Notes under the pieces: model-generated
The model's input: only the letters and a program-made list of their open reading frames with translations
Told to the model about the DNA's origin: nothing
Database searches by the model: none
In this document: positions 32,755 to 39,789 of the stretch, piece after piece
How the letters are laid out: the number at the start of each line of letters is the position of its first letter
Position numbering within the stretch: position 1 is the stretch's first letter
Translations under genes and position numbers: made by a program
Origin: Hydrogenophilales bacterium CG_4_10_14_3_um_filter_63_21
GTDB taxonomy: Bacteria; Pseudomonadota; Gammaproteobacteria; Burkholderiales; Thiobacillaceae
Reading direction: 5' to 3'
DNA: 42,086 bases
NCBI GenBank assembly: GCA_002784045.1
Contig: PFJX01000026.1
Span: forward strand, 1-42,086

Positions 32755-34062
32755 ATGTCCCCCATCCTCTCCGTCTCCGAACTCAACCGCCTGGCGCGTC
32801 TGGCGCTGGAAAAGGCGCTGCCTTCGTGCTGGGTGGCGGGGGAGATTTCCAATCTCAGCCGGGCGTCGTCCGGGCACTGGTATTTCACCCTCAAGGACGC
32901 CCAGGCAGGGGTGCGCTGCGCGATGTTCCGCAACCGCAACCAGTTCATCGACTGGCAACCGCGCGAGGGCGACCGCGTCGAGGTGCGGGCGCAACCCACT
33001 CTGTACGAAGCGCGCGGCGACTATCAGCTCATCGTCGAGGCCATGCGCCGCGCCGGTGCCGGCGCCCTGTTCGAGGCTTTCATCAAGCTGAAGGCGAAGC
33101 TGGAACAGGAGGGCCTGTTCGCGCCGGAACGCAAACGCGCCCTCCCCCCCTACCCGCGCGGCATCGGCGTCATCACCTCGCCGCAGGCTGCCGCCCTGCG
33201 CGATGTCCTCACCACCCTGAAGCGCCGCTGGCCGGCCGCCGCCGTGGTGCTCTACCCGGCTCCCGTACAGGGCGCCGAGGCGCCCGCCGGCTTACGCGCC
33301 GCCCTGGCCCAGGCCGCCAGCCGGAAGGAATGCGATGTGCTGCTGTTGGTGCGTGGCGGCGGCAGCCTGGAAGACCTGTGGGCATTCAATGACGAAGAAC
33401 TGGTGCGCGCCATCGCCGCCAGCCCGATCCCGGTGGTATGCGGCGTCGGCCACGAAACCGACTTCACCATCGCCGATTTCGTCGCCGACCTGCGCGCGCC
33501 CACGCCCACCGGCGCCGCCCAGCTCGCCACCCCGGAGCGCGAGGAACTCGCGCAGCATCTCGGCCACCTGAACCAGCGCCAGATTCAGGCGCGGCGCCAC
33601 CACCTGGATACGCTGGCACAACGCCTGGATAGCCTCAGCCGCCGCCTGCGCCACCCGGCGCAACACCTGGCCGCGCAACGCCAGCATCTCGATCACCTGG
33701 CCAATCGTTTGCGCCTGGCGCGGATTACACAGCGGGAACGCGCGGGTCTACGACTCACCCGTTTGCGTGAACGCCTGGCCGCCGGCAAACCGAATCCGGA
33801 CGCGCTGCGCGAACCGCTGGCGCGGTTACAAACCGCGCTCGCGCGCGCCTGGGCCAGCCACCCCGCACGTTTGCGCCTAGCCGCCCTCACAGCTCATCTT
33901 GGCCACCTCAACCCGCAAGCGGTGCTGGAACGTGGCTACAGCATCACCCGCGATACGCGGGGCCGCGTGGTCAGGGATGGCGCGGGGCTGGCGGAAGGAG
34001 AGCGGCTCGATCTGACCTTCGCGGTAGGCGGCGCAAGCGTGCGGGTAGCCCACGAGCGTTAA
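32755..34062 (+). CDS. xseA: Exodeoxyribonuclease VII large subunit XseA
   Basis: XseA, with XseB, degrades single-stranded DNA in both directions; it is a cytoplasmic repair enzyme. The protein has 435 residues. The N-terminal OB fold includes VSELNRLARLALEKALPSCW and SRASSGHWYFTLKDAQAGVR. The catalytic core has GIGVITSPQAAALRDVLTTL, LLLVRGGGSLEDLWAFNDEE and CGVGHETDFTIADFVADLRA, all family-specific. The long coiled-coil region follows (about 255-390), then HLNPQAVLERGYSITRD near the end. No Shine-Dalgarno sequence is visible between the REP element and the ATG. xseB is not adjacent. It is a housekeeping gene next to gmhA by position only. Confidence 0.96.
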   Translation: MSPILSVSELNRLARLALEKALPSCWVAGEISNLSRASSGHWYFTLKDAQAGVRCAMFRNRNQFIDWQPREGDRVEVRAQPTLYEARGDYQLIVEAMRRAGAGALFEAFIKLKAKLEQEGLFAPERKRALPPYPRGIGVITSPQAAALRDVLTTLKRRWPAAAVVLYPAPVQGAEAPAGLRAALAQAASRKECDVLLLVRGGGSLEDLWAFNDEELVRAIAASPIPVVCGVGHETDFTIADFVADLRAPTPTGAAQLATPEREELAQHLGHLNQRQIQARRHHLDTLAQRLDSLSRRLRHPAQHLAAQRQHLDHLANRLRLARITQRERAGLRLTRLRERLAAGKPNPDALREPLARLQTALARAWASHPARLRLAALTAHLGHLNPQAVLERGYSITRDTRGRVVRDGAGLAEGERLDLTFAVGGASVRVAHER

Positions 34063-34149
34063 CGTTTGTTTCATGTTGATAGCGGCTTGTCCGCGTTTGC
34101 CCTCGGGCCTACCATGGCCACGGTTTCCACTCAACCGAAAAGGCTCCTC

Positions 34150-35220
34150 ATGAAGCTCTCCATCGTGTTGCCCACGCTGGCCCTGGCGCTCGCCGCGGCC
34201 ACCTCATTCGCCACCGCCCCCGCGCAAGCCGCCGAACCCATCGTCATCAAGTTCTCGCATGTGGTCGCTCCCAACACGCCTAAAGGCCGCGCCGCGGACT
34301 ACTTCAAGAAGTTGGCCGAGGAACGCAGCCATGGCCGCGTCAAGGTCGAGGTCTATCCGAACAGCCAGCTCTACAAAGACCGCGAGGAAATGGAAGCCCT
34401 CCAGATCGGCGCGGTGCAGATGCTGGCGCCCTCGCTGGCGAAATTCGGGCCGCTCGGCGTGCGTTCCTTCGAGCTATTCGACCTGCCCTACATCTTCCCC
34501 AACAAGGAAACCCTGTACCGGGTGATGGACGGCGACATCGGCAAAAAGCTGTTCACCCTGCTCGACGCCAAGGGCATCACCGGCCTGGGCTTCTGGGATA
34601 ACGGATTCAAGCAGATGAGCGCGAACACCCCACTGCATTCGCTGGCGGATTTCAAGGGTCTGAAAATGCGCATCCAGTCTTCCAAAGTGCTGGAAGCACA
34701 GATGCAGGCGCTGGGCGCCAACCCGCAGGTCATGGCGTTCTCCGAGGTCTATTCGGCGCTGCAACAGGGGGTGGTGGACGGTACCGAGAACCCCATGTCC
34801 AACCTCTACACCCAGAAGATGCATGAAGTGCAGAAGCATCTGACCCTCTCCGACCACGGCTATCTGGGCTATGCGGTGATCGTCAACAAGAAATTCTGGG
34901 GCGACCTGCCGGCCGACCTGCGCGCCACCCTGGACCAGGCGATGCGGGACACCACGGTGTTCGAGCGCAAGATCGCCCAAGTAGAGAATGACGAGGCCCT
35001 GGCCAAGGTGAAGGCGGCCGGCACCACCCAAGTCTACGTGCTGCCTTACAAGGATCGCGTGGCCTGGCAACAGGCGCTGCTGCCGGTGCACAAAGCGTTC
35101 GAGGAGAAGATCGGCCGTGACCTGATCCAGGCCACTTATCGAGTCGCCGCCCAGGTGGAAAAGGGAAAAACCACCGCTCGCGCCAATAAGCACAAGGCGG
35201 CCAAGCCCGAGAAGAAGTAA
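34150..35220 (+). CDS. dctP: TRAP transporter substrate-binding protein DctP
   Basis: DctP is the periplasmic solute receptor of a TRAP carboxylate transporter. The protein has 356 residues from the ATG at 34150; the open frame further up has no signal peptide and I reject it. The signal peptide is about 1-27, with cleavage after AQA. IKFSHVVAPNTPKGRAADYF and VEVYPNSQLYKDREEMEALQ are family hallmarks. The substrate-carboxylate arginine is R174 in FKGLKMRIQSSK. FSEVYSALQQGVVDGTENPM is the usual signature before the hinge. The tail is unusually Lys-rich (KTTARANKHKAAKPEKK). It is the first gene of dctPQM, and a hairpin terminator plus tandem repeats follow it. The carboxylate transported is not determinable. 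Confidence 0.93.
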   Translation: MKLSIVLPTLALALAAATSFATAPAQAAEPIVIKFSHVVAPNTPKGRAADYFKKLAEERSHGRVKVEVYPNSQLYKDREEMEALQIGAVQMLAPSLAKFGPLGVRSFELFDLPYIFPNKETLYRVMDGDIGKKLFTLLDAKGITGLGFWDNGFKQMSANTPLHSLADFKGLKMRIQSSKVLEAQMQALGANPQVMAFSEVYSALQQGVVDGTENPMSNLYTQKMHEVQKHLTLSDHGYLGYAVIVNKKFWGDLPADLRATLDQAMRDTTVFERKIAQVENDEALAKVKAAGTTQVYVLPYKDRVAWQQALLPVHKAFEEKIGRDLIQATYRVAAQVEKGKTTARANKHKAAKPEKK

Positions 35221-35237
35221 GCGGCACACTTCATCAG

Positions 35238-35263
35238 CCCCGGCCTCGCGCCGGGGTTTCTTT
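35238..35263 (+). terminator. Hairpin with T-rich tail after dctP
   Basis: CCCCGGC (35238-35244) pairs with GCCGGGG (35250-35256) around a 5-base loop, followed by TTTCTTT. Placed between dctP and dctQ it probably acts as a partial terminator, leaving more binding protein than membrane subunits. That effect is inference. Confidence 0.75.
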
Positions 35264-35304
35264 GCCACCGTAGTTGCCACCGTAGTTGCCACCGTAGTTG
35301 CCAC
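35262..35304. repeat. 12-base tandem repeat between dctP and dctQ
   Basis: The unit GTTGCCACCGTA is repeated about three and a half times (35262-35304), directly after the terminator and about 20 bases before dctQ. The copies are identical except for the first base. Copy number could vary by slippage. It may bind a regulator or set the spacing of the dctQ leader. Confidence 0.85.
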
Positions 35305-35324
35305 AAATTCGCAGGGGAAGTTTC

Positions 35325-35852
35325 ATGTTCCACCACACGCTGGATCGTCTGGAGGAGTGGCTGATCCTGACCTTCATGGCCACCGCCACCCTGGTCACCT
35401 TCGTTTCCGTGGCAATGCGCTATCTGATGGGCACCGGCTTCACCTGGGCCACGGAACTCACCATTTACCTGTTCATCTGGATGGCCAAATTCGGCGCCGC
35501 CTATGGCGTGCGCACCGGCATCCACGTTGGTGTGGACTACGTGGTGAACAAGGTAGAGGGCTCGATGCGGCGCTTTCTGGTCATTGCCGGCATGGTTCTG
35601 GGCATCACTTTCACCGGGGCCATCGCCTTTTTCGGCGCCCGCTGGGTGATTTTTATCCACGGCACCGGGCAGGTTTCACCCGACCTGGAATGGCCGATGT
35701 GGATCATCTATCTGGCGATCCCTTTCGGTTCCGGCCTGATGTGCTACCGCTTCATCCAGTCCCTGGCAAAATTCCTGCGTAGCGGCCAGACTGTCTCGGC
35801 CGGGCCGGTTTCCGATATGCGTGAAGGCGCCCTGAAAGAGGATGCTCAATGA
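35325..35852 (+). CDS. dctQ: TRAP transporter small permease DctQ
   Basis: This protein has 175 residues from the ATG at 35325, with AGGGGAAG at 35313-35320 as ribosome site; the open frame above it crosses the tandem repeat. It has four predicted membrane helices, about 13-35, 45-65, 86-108 and 125-150. LEEWLILTFMATATLVTFVS and WATELTIYLFIWMAKFGAAY are typical DctQ segments, and GIHVGVDYVV is the loop with the conserved His/Asp. It forms the inner-membrane complex with DctM. The stop overlaps dctM by 4 bases. Confidence 0.92.
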   Translation: MFHHTLDRLEEWLILTFMATATLVTFVSVAMRYLMGTGFTWATELTIYLFIWMAKFGAAYGVRTGIHVGVDYVVNKVEGSMRRFLVIAGMVLGITFTGAIAFFGARWVIFIHGTGQVSPDLEWPMWIIYLAIPFGSGLMCYRFIQSLAKFLRSGQTVSAGPVSDMREGALKEDAQ

Positions 35853-37180
35853 CCGCCGCCCTCATCATGGGCATCCTCACCCTCATGCTCATCACCGGCA
35901 CCCCCATCTCCATCGCCCTGGGGATGACCGTGCTGGTATTCATGCTGTTCTTTTCTTCGTTCGACATGGTGACGGTGAACATCATCTCGCAGCGCCTGTT
36001 CACCGGCCTGGAGAGCTTCGCCATCATGGCCGTGCCGTTCTTCGTGCTGGCCGGCGCCTTCCTTACCGATGGCGGCGTCGCCAAACGCATCATCAAGTTC
36101 GCGGTGAACCTGGTGGGCTGGATGCCGGGCGGCCTGGCGATGGCCAGCGTGGTGGCCTGCGCCTTCTTCGCCACCCTGTCCGGCTCCAGCCCGGCGACGG
36201 TGATGGCGATCGGCTCGCTGATGCTGCCGGCGATGATCCAACAGGGCTACCCGAAAGGGTTTTCCACCGGCGTCATCGCCTGCTCCGGCTCGCTCGGCAT
36301 CCTGATTCCGCCGTCCATCGTGTTGATCATCTACGCAGTGGCGACCTCGGAATCCGCCGGCAAGCTGTTCGTCGCCGGCATTGTGCCCGGCCTCCTGCTG
36401 GCCCTGGTGCTGATGGGCGTGACCTTCCTCTACGCCAAGAAGCACCACTTCCCCACCATCCCGCGCGCCAGTTTCAGGGAAGTTGTGAAGTCTTTTTTCG
36501 ATGCTTTCTGGGGCCTGATGCTGGTAGTCATCGTCATGGGCGGCATCTACGGCGGCCTCTTCACCCCCACCGAAGCGGCCGCGGTGTCAGCGGTATATGC
36601 CTTCCTCTGCGCCAGCTTCATCTACCGCAGCCTGCCGCTGCGTGGCGTTCCCAAGGTATTACTACATGCCGCCAACACCTCGGCGATGCTGCTGTACATC
36701 ATCACCAACGCCATCCTGTTCAACTTCCTCCTCACCTCCGAGCAGATTCCACAGGCGCTGTCGCAGTGGGTGGTGGAGATGCATCTGCAATCCTGGCAGT
36801 TTTTGCTGGTGGTTAATCTGGTGCTGTTGCTGGCCGGGCAGTTCATGGAGCCCAGTTCCATCATCCTGATCCTGGCGCCCTTGTTCCTGCCCATCGCCAA
36901 AGCGCTCGGCATCGACCCGATCCACCTGGGCATCATCATGGCCATCAACATGGAGATCGGCATGATCACCCCACCGGTGGGCCTCAACCTCTATGTCGCC
37001 AGCCACCTCTCACACCTGGGGCTGACCGAGGTCTCCAAGGCCGCCCTGCCCTTCTTGGGCGTCATGCTGCTGTATCTGGCCCTGATCACCTACGTCCCAA
37101 GCATCTCGATGTTCCTGGTGGACAGGCTGTATCCCTCCAACCCGGCAGCCGTCGCCTTGCCGGCGCAAGTGTTCGATTGA
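35849..37180 (+). CDS. dctM: TRAP transporter large permease DctM
   Basis: This is the sodium-coupled transport subunit, with 443 residues and about 12 membrane segments. Characteristic stretches include MGILTLMLITGTPISIALGM, FAIMAVPFFVLAGAFLTDGG and ACAFFATLSGSSPATVMAIG, and SLGILIPPSIVLIIYAVATS, whose GxLxPPS motif is the DctM hallmark. EIGMITPPVGLNLYVAS is its partner in the second half. All parts look intact. It overlaps dctQ by 4 bases and ends the TRAP operon. Confidence 0.95.
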   Translation: MTAALIMGILTLMLITGTPISIALGMTVLVFMLFFSSFDMVTVNIISQRLFTGLESFAIMAVPFFVLAGAFLTDGGVAKRIIKFAVNLVGWMPGGLAMASVVACAFFATLSGSSPATVMAIGSLMLPAMIQQGYPKGFSTGVIACSGSLGILIPPSIVLIIYAVATSESAGKLFVAGIVPGLLLALVLMGVTFLYAKKHHFPTIPRASFREVVKSFFDAFWGLMLVVIVMGGIYGGLFTPTEAAAVSAVYAFLCASFIYRSLPLRGVPKVLLHAANTSAMLLYIITNAILFNFLLTSEQIPQALSQWVVEMHLQSWQFLLVVNLVLLLAGQFMEPSSIILILAPLFLPIAKALGIDPIHLGIIMAINMEIGMITPPVGLNLYVASHLSHLGLTEVSKAALPFLGVMLLYLALITYVPSISMFLVDRLYPSNPAAVALPAQVFD

Positions 37181-37213
37181 GTCGGCGTTGCCACCTTTGC
37201 GCCTGCCGGCGCA

Positions 37214-37252
37214 GTCCGCTCCCACGGCATGGCGGTTGTTTCACGGTAAACA
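37214..37252. repeat. Possible degenerate copy of the MITE-like element ends
   Basis: In the 148-base gap before the radical SAM gene, CACGGCATGGCGG resembles the left end of the element at 14549 and runs straight into TTGTTTCACGGTAAAC, which resembles its right end. An internally deleted copy is possible. TAGAAT at 37256-37261 could be a -10 box for the next gene. Confidence 0.4.
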
Positions 37253-37328
37253 AGATAGAATCGCCCGGCCAAATCGGCCACGCGCCTTGGTGCAAGCACC
37301 GGCGGTACATCTGATCAATGGAGGAAGC

Positions 37329-38960
37329 ATGCCGACAGAGGCACAAACGGTTCTTTATGTGCGCTTGCCTTGCTGGAAAATCTATCCGGGTGGGGTCATT
37401 TATGTCGCCGACTACATTCACAAGCAACGTCCCGGCATCCGCCAGCATCTGCTCGATCTGGCCTTGATCGCTCCGGGAGAACGCAGGCGGGTACTGGCAC
37501 AACACCTGCGGACCCTGAAGCCCGACATCGTCGCTTTTTCCTGGCGCAACATGCAGTCCTTCGGCCCGCATCCGGAGGACGACGCACTCGACGTGGTCAT
37601 GAACTTCGATCACTCGCCGATCTGGCGGCGCAGGCTGAGGGCTGCCTGGGACGCCATACGAATTGTCTGGGACTACACGGCCAGCCGCTTGCACAACTTC
37701 GGCTACATGAAGCTGGTGCGCCGTCTGCTGCCAACGACGCGGATTGTCGTCGGCGGGACGGCGGTATCCATCTTCGGCAAATACGTCGCCGAGAAATGTC
37801 CGCCGGACAGCATTGTCGTTATCGGCGAGGGCGAAGACACCATGCTGTCGATCGTCGATGGTTTCGTCGCCCCCATCGGCGAGTACTTCCACAAGGATGC
37901 AATGGGCCAGGTCACGCATCGGGCGCGCGTGGAAACCTTCAACCTGCCGAGCCTTACCGCCGTCGATTTTCCCTACGTGGAATCCATTTTTCCGAATTTC
38001 CACGACTATCTCGATGGCGATATCGGAGTCCATACCAAGCGCGGTTGCCCACTACAGTGCCATTTCTGTCTCTACAACAAGATCGAAGGGCCGAACCAGC
38101 GTTATCGGGACCCGGTCGAAATCGCCAAGGAAATCGAGACGCTCAGCAAGCGCTATGGCGTCAAACGTATCTGGTTCACGGATGCCCAGTTCTGCTCGAC
38201 CAAACGGAGTGTCGATCACGTCGAGAAAATCCTCGACGAAATGCTGGCGAGGAAAATCGATATCCACTGGTCCGGTTATCTCCGACTTAACCACCTGACC
38301 CCCGCAGTCGCTCGCAAGATGGTGGACAGTGGCATCAGCAGCATTGATCTGTCGTTCACCGGTTCTCAGGAAATCATCGACAGCCTGACCCTGGGTTATT
38401 CGCTGGATCAGCAGATGGAGGCCTTTCGTATGTTCAAGGCCAGCGGGCTCACCGACCAGAAGGTCAAGCTGTACATGCCCCTGAATGCCCCTGGCGAGAC
38501 GGTCTGCACCCTGAGCAAGAGCATCGAAAAGATCAACGAGCTGTACGCGCTATTCGGTCGCGACAATGTATTGCCGTTCATCTTTTTTATCGGCATCCAG
38601 CCCAATACCCCGGTCGAACGTCTGCTGATCGGCCAGGGTTACCTGCCGGCCGACTACAACCCGCTCAGTTTCAATCCCTTCGTCATCAAGAAATTGCTCT
38701 ACAACCCGCTGCCGCTTGGCCGACTGATCGGGCGCGCCTACCTCGAAGCACTGGAGGCGCCCAACAACGACTTCGACTATATCGGTCGCGCAACCATGGA
38801 CATCATCGACCGGGAACTGTCGAAACCGGAGATCCTCGCCGCCTGCAGGGAGGCCGAATCCCGGCAGAAAGAAAGACGGTCTATCCGCATCCGGACTTCA
38901 CCCATCCCGATTCCGGATTTGGCCAGCACCGAAACAACGACAACCTGTGGCCAGCCCTAA
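37329..38960 (+). CDS. Radical SAM protein with B12-binding-like N-terminal domain
   Basis: This 543-residue protein starts at ATG 37329 behind GGAGGAAG. The N-terminal 190 or so residues look like a cobalamin-binding Rossmann domain (PDIVAFSWRNMQ; TRIVVGGTAVSIFG, about 137-150; VIGEGEDTMLSIVDG, about 164-178). The DxHxxG lower-ligand motif is absent. The radical SAM cluster is TKRGCPLQCHFCLYN, with C240, C244 and C247. Downstream come IWFTDAQFCSTKRSVDHVEK and ISSIDLSFTGSQEIIDSLTL, TIM-barrel strands of the B12-radical SAM type. Such enzymes methylate or rearrange unactivated carbons. The substrate is unknown; neighbours are transporter genes and a mobile element, so context does not help. 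The TAA stop coincides with the left end of the element at 38958. Confidence 0.88.
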   Translation: MPTEAQTVLYVRLPCWKIYPGGVIYVADYIHKQRPGIRQHLLDLALIAPGERRRVLAQHLRTLKPDIVAFSWRNMQSFGPHPEDDALDVVMNFDHSPIWRRRLRAAWDAIRIVWDYTASRLHNFGYMKLVRRLLPTTRIVVGGTAVSIFGKYVAEKCPPDSIVVIGEGEDTMLSIVDGFVAPIGEYFHKDAMGQVTHRARVETFNLPSLTAVDFPYVESIFPNFHDYLDGDIGVHTKRGCPLQCHFCLYNKIEGPNQRYRDPVEIAKEIETLSKRYGVKRIWFTDAQFCSTKRSVDHVEKILDEMLARKIDIHWSGYLRLNHLTPAVARKMVDSGISSIDLSFTGSQEIIDSLTLGYSLDQQMEAFRMFKASGLTDQKVKLYMPLNAPGETVCTLSKSIEKINELYALFGRDNVLPFIFFIGIQPNTPVERLLIGQGYLPADYNPLSFNPFVIKKLLYNPLPLGRLIGRAYLEALEAPNNDFDYIGRATMDIIDRELSKPEILAACREAESRQKERRSIRIRTSPIPIPDLASTETTTTCGQP

Positions 38961-39133
38961 CAGCCATGGCTTTGATGCCGCCCCGGAGGATGAAACCGGG
39001 CGCACTTGTAGCGCCGGCTTTATGGCCTGAATGGCCGGTATCCTTTAGGGCCAGCCGGCGTCTTTCTGATTAGGCCTACGAAGCCGGCTGGAAGCCCGGC
39101 GCTACAGTGGGGGTGCTGGCTTGTTTCACGTTA
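38958..39133. mobile_element. Second MITE-like element with REP arms
   Basis: The left end TAACAGCCATGGC and right end TTGTTTCACGTTA match the copy at 14549-14680, as does the inner ATGAAACCGGGCGCACTTGT box. The inner REP (39007-39106) is of the TGTAGCGCCGG type, and its long right arm is the reverse complement of the left arm at 2989-3014. It is 176 bases against 132, because the REP loop is larger. TA lies at each end. It overlaps the radical SAM stop codon. It has no coding potential. The remaining gap to 39249 holds nothing I recognise. Confidence 0.7.
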
Positions 39134-39249
39134 AGCATTTTGCTTCAACCGCCGTTTCCAGAATCCCGCAGCACCCTGGGCACAAAGCAACCCACCTTGC
39201 CCGCCTCGCAGATCGGCTTCGTGGCGGCGCTAGGCGATCATCAGACAAT

Positions 39250-39789
39250 TCATCGGCCTGGCCGCGCTCCCTTGTGCGCCCGGTTCCACTCTTCCATGAA
39301 GCTCTTCAGCTTGCCTTCGCGCACCTGGCCGGGGACGAACATGACGATCTCGCCGGTGGGGTCGTAGAGGTAGGAAGTCGGGAAGAAGTCTACCGGGCCG
39401 ACCTGGCGGTAGATGCTGGCGGGGTCGCGGCGCGAACCGCCGGCGACGATGGTAACTTCGAAATCATGGCTTTTCGCCGTTTCCCGCACGGAATTCGCAT
39501 CCGGTCCGTAGTCGAGGCCGACGCCGATCACCACGAAGTCGCGACGCTGATTGAGCTTGTTGAGGGTCGCCGTCTCGGCCCAGCAAAGCGGGCACCAAGG
39601 CGCCCAGAAATTCACCAGCACCCATTTTCCCCGGTAGTCGGATAGCCGCAGGCTCTTGCCAGCGACATCGGTGAACTGGAAGTCGATGGCCTTTTCAGGG
39701 GTTGCCTTCTCGGCAAGGGCCGGCGGCGACAGGAATGCGGCCAGGGCCAGCGCGAGCAACGCGCGTTTGATCAGGTTTCCAGTTTTCAT
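39250..39789 (-). CDS. TlpA-like periplasmic thioredoxin-family protein
   Basis: This 179-residue protein has a signal peptide (about 1-26, ending ALA-E). It carries a thioredoxin-like domain: LSDYRGKWVLVNFWAPWCPL holds the active-site CPLC (C66, C69). VGPVDFFPTSYLYDPTGEIV contains the cis-proline loop. TlpA/ResA-like proteins reduce periplasmic disulfides, often in cytochrome c or copper-site assembly. The CPLC dipeptide differs from the more usual CxPC. The ATG overlaps the RND gene's stop (ATGA at 39786-39789), so they are co-translated. The functional link with the pump is not obvious. Confidence 0.88.
   Translation of the reverse strand: MKTGNLIKRALLALALAAFLSPPALAEKATPEKAIDFQFTDVAGKSLRLSDYRGKWVLVNFWAPWCPLCWAETATLNKLNQRRDFVVIGVGLDYGPDANSVRETAKSHDFEVTIVAGGSRRDPASIYRQVGPVDFFPTSYLYDPTGEIVMFVPGQVREGKLKSFMEEWNRAHKGARPGR

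Noticed and set aside
34066-34149. N-terminal extension of DctP starting MFHVDSG
   Set aside because: The signal peptide begins at the ATG at 34150, and an extension before it would block export. The TGTTTCATG here is also too far from parS to count.
35262-35304. Tandem repeat as a possible CRISPR array
   Set aside because: The unit is 12 bases with no spacers, and no cas genes are in the window.
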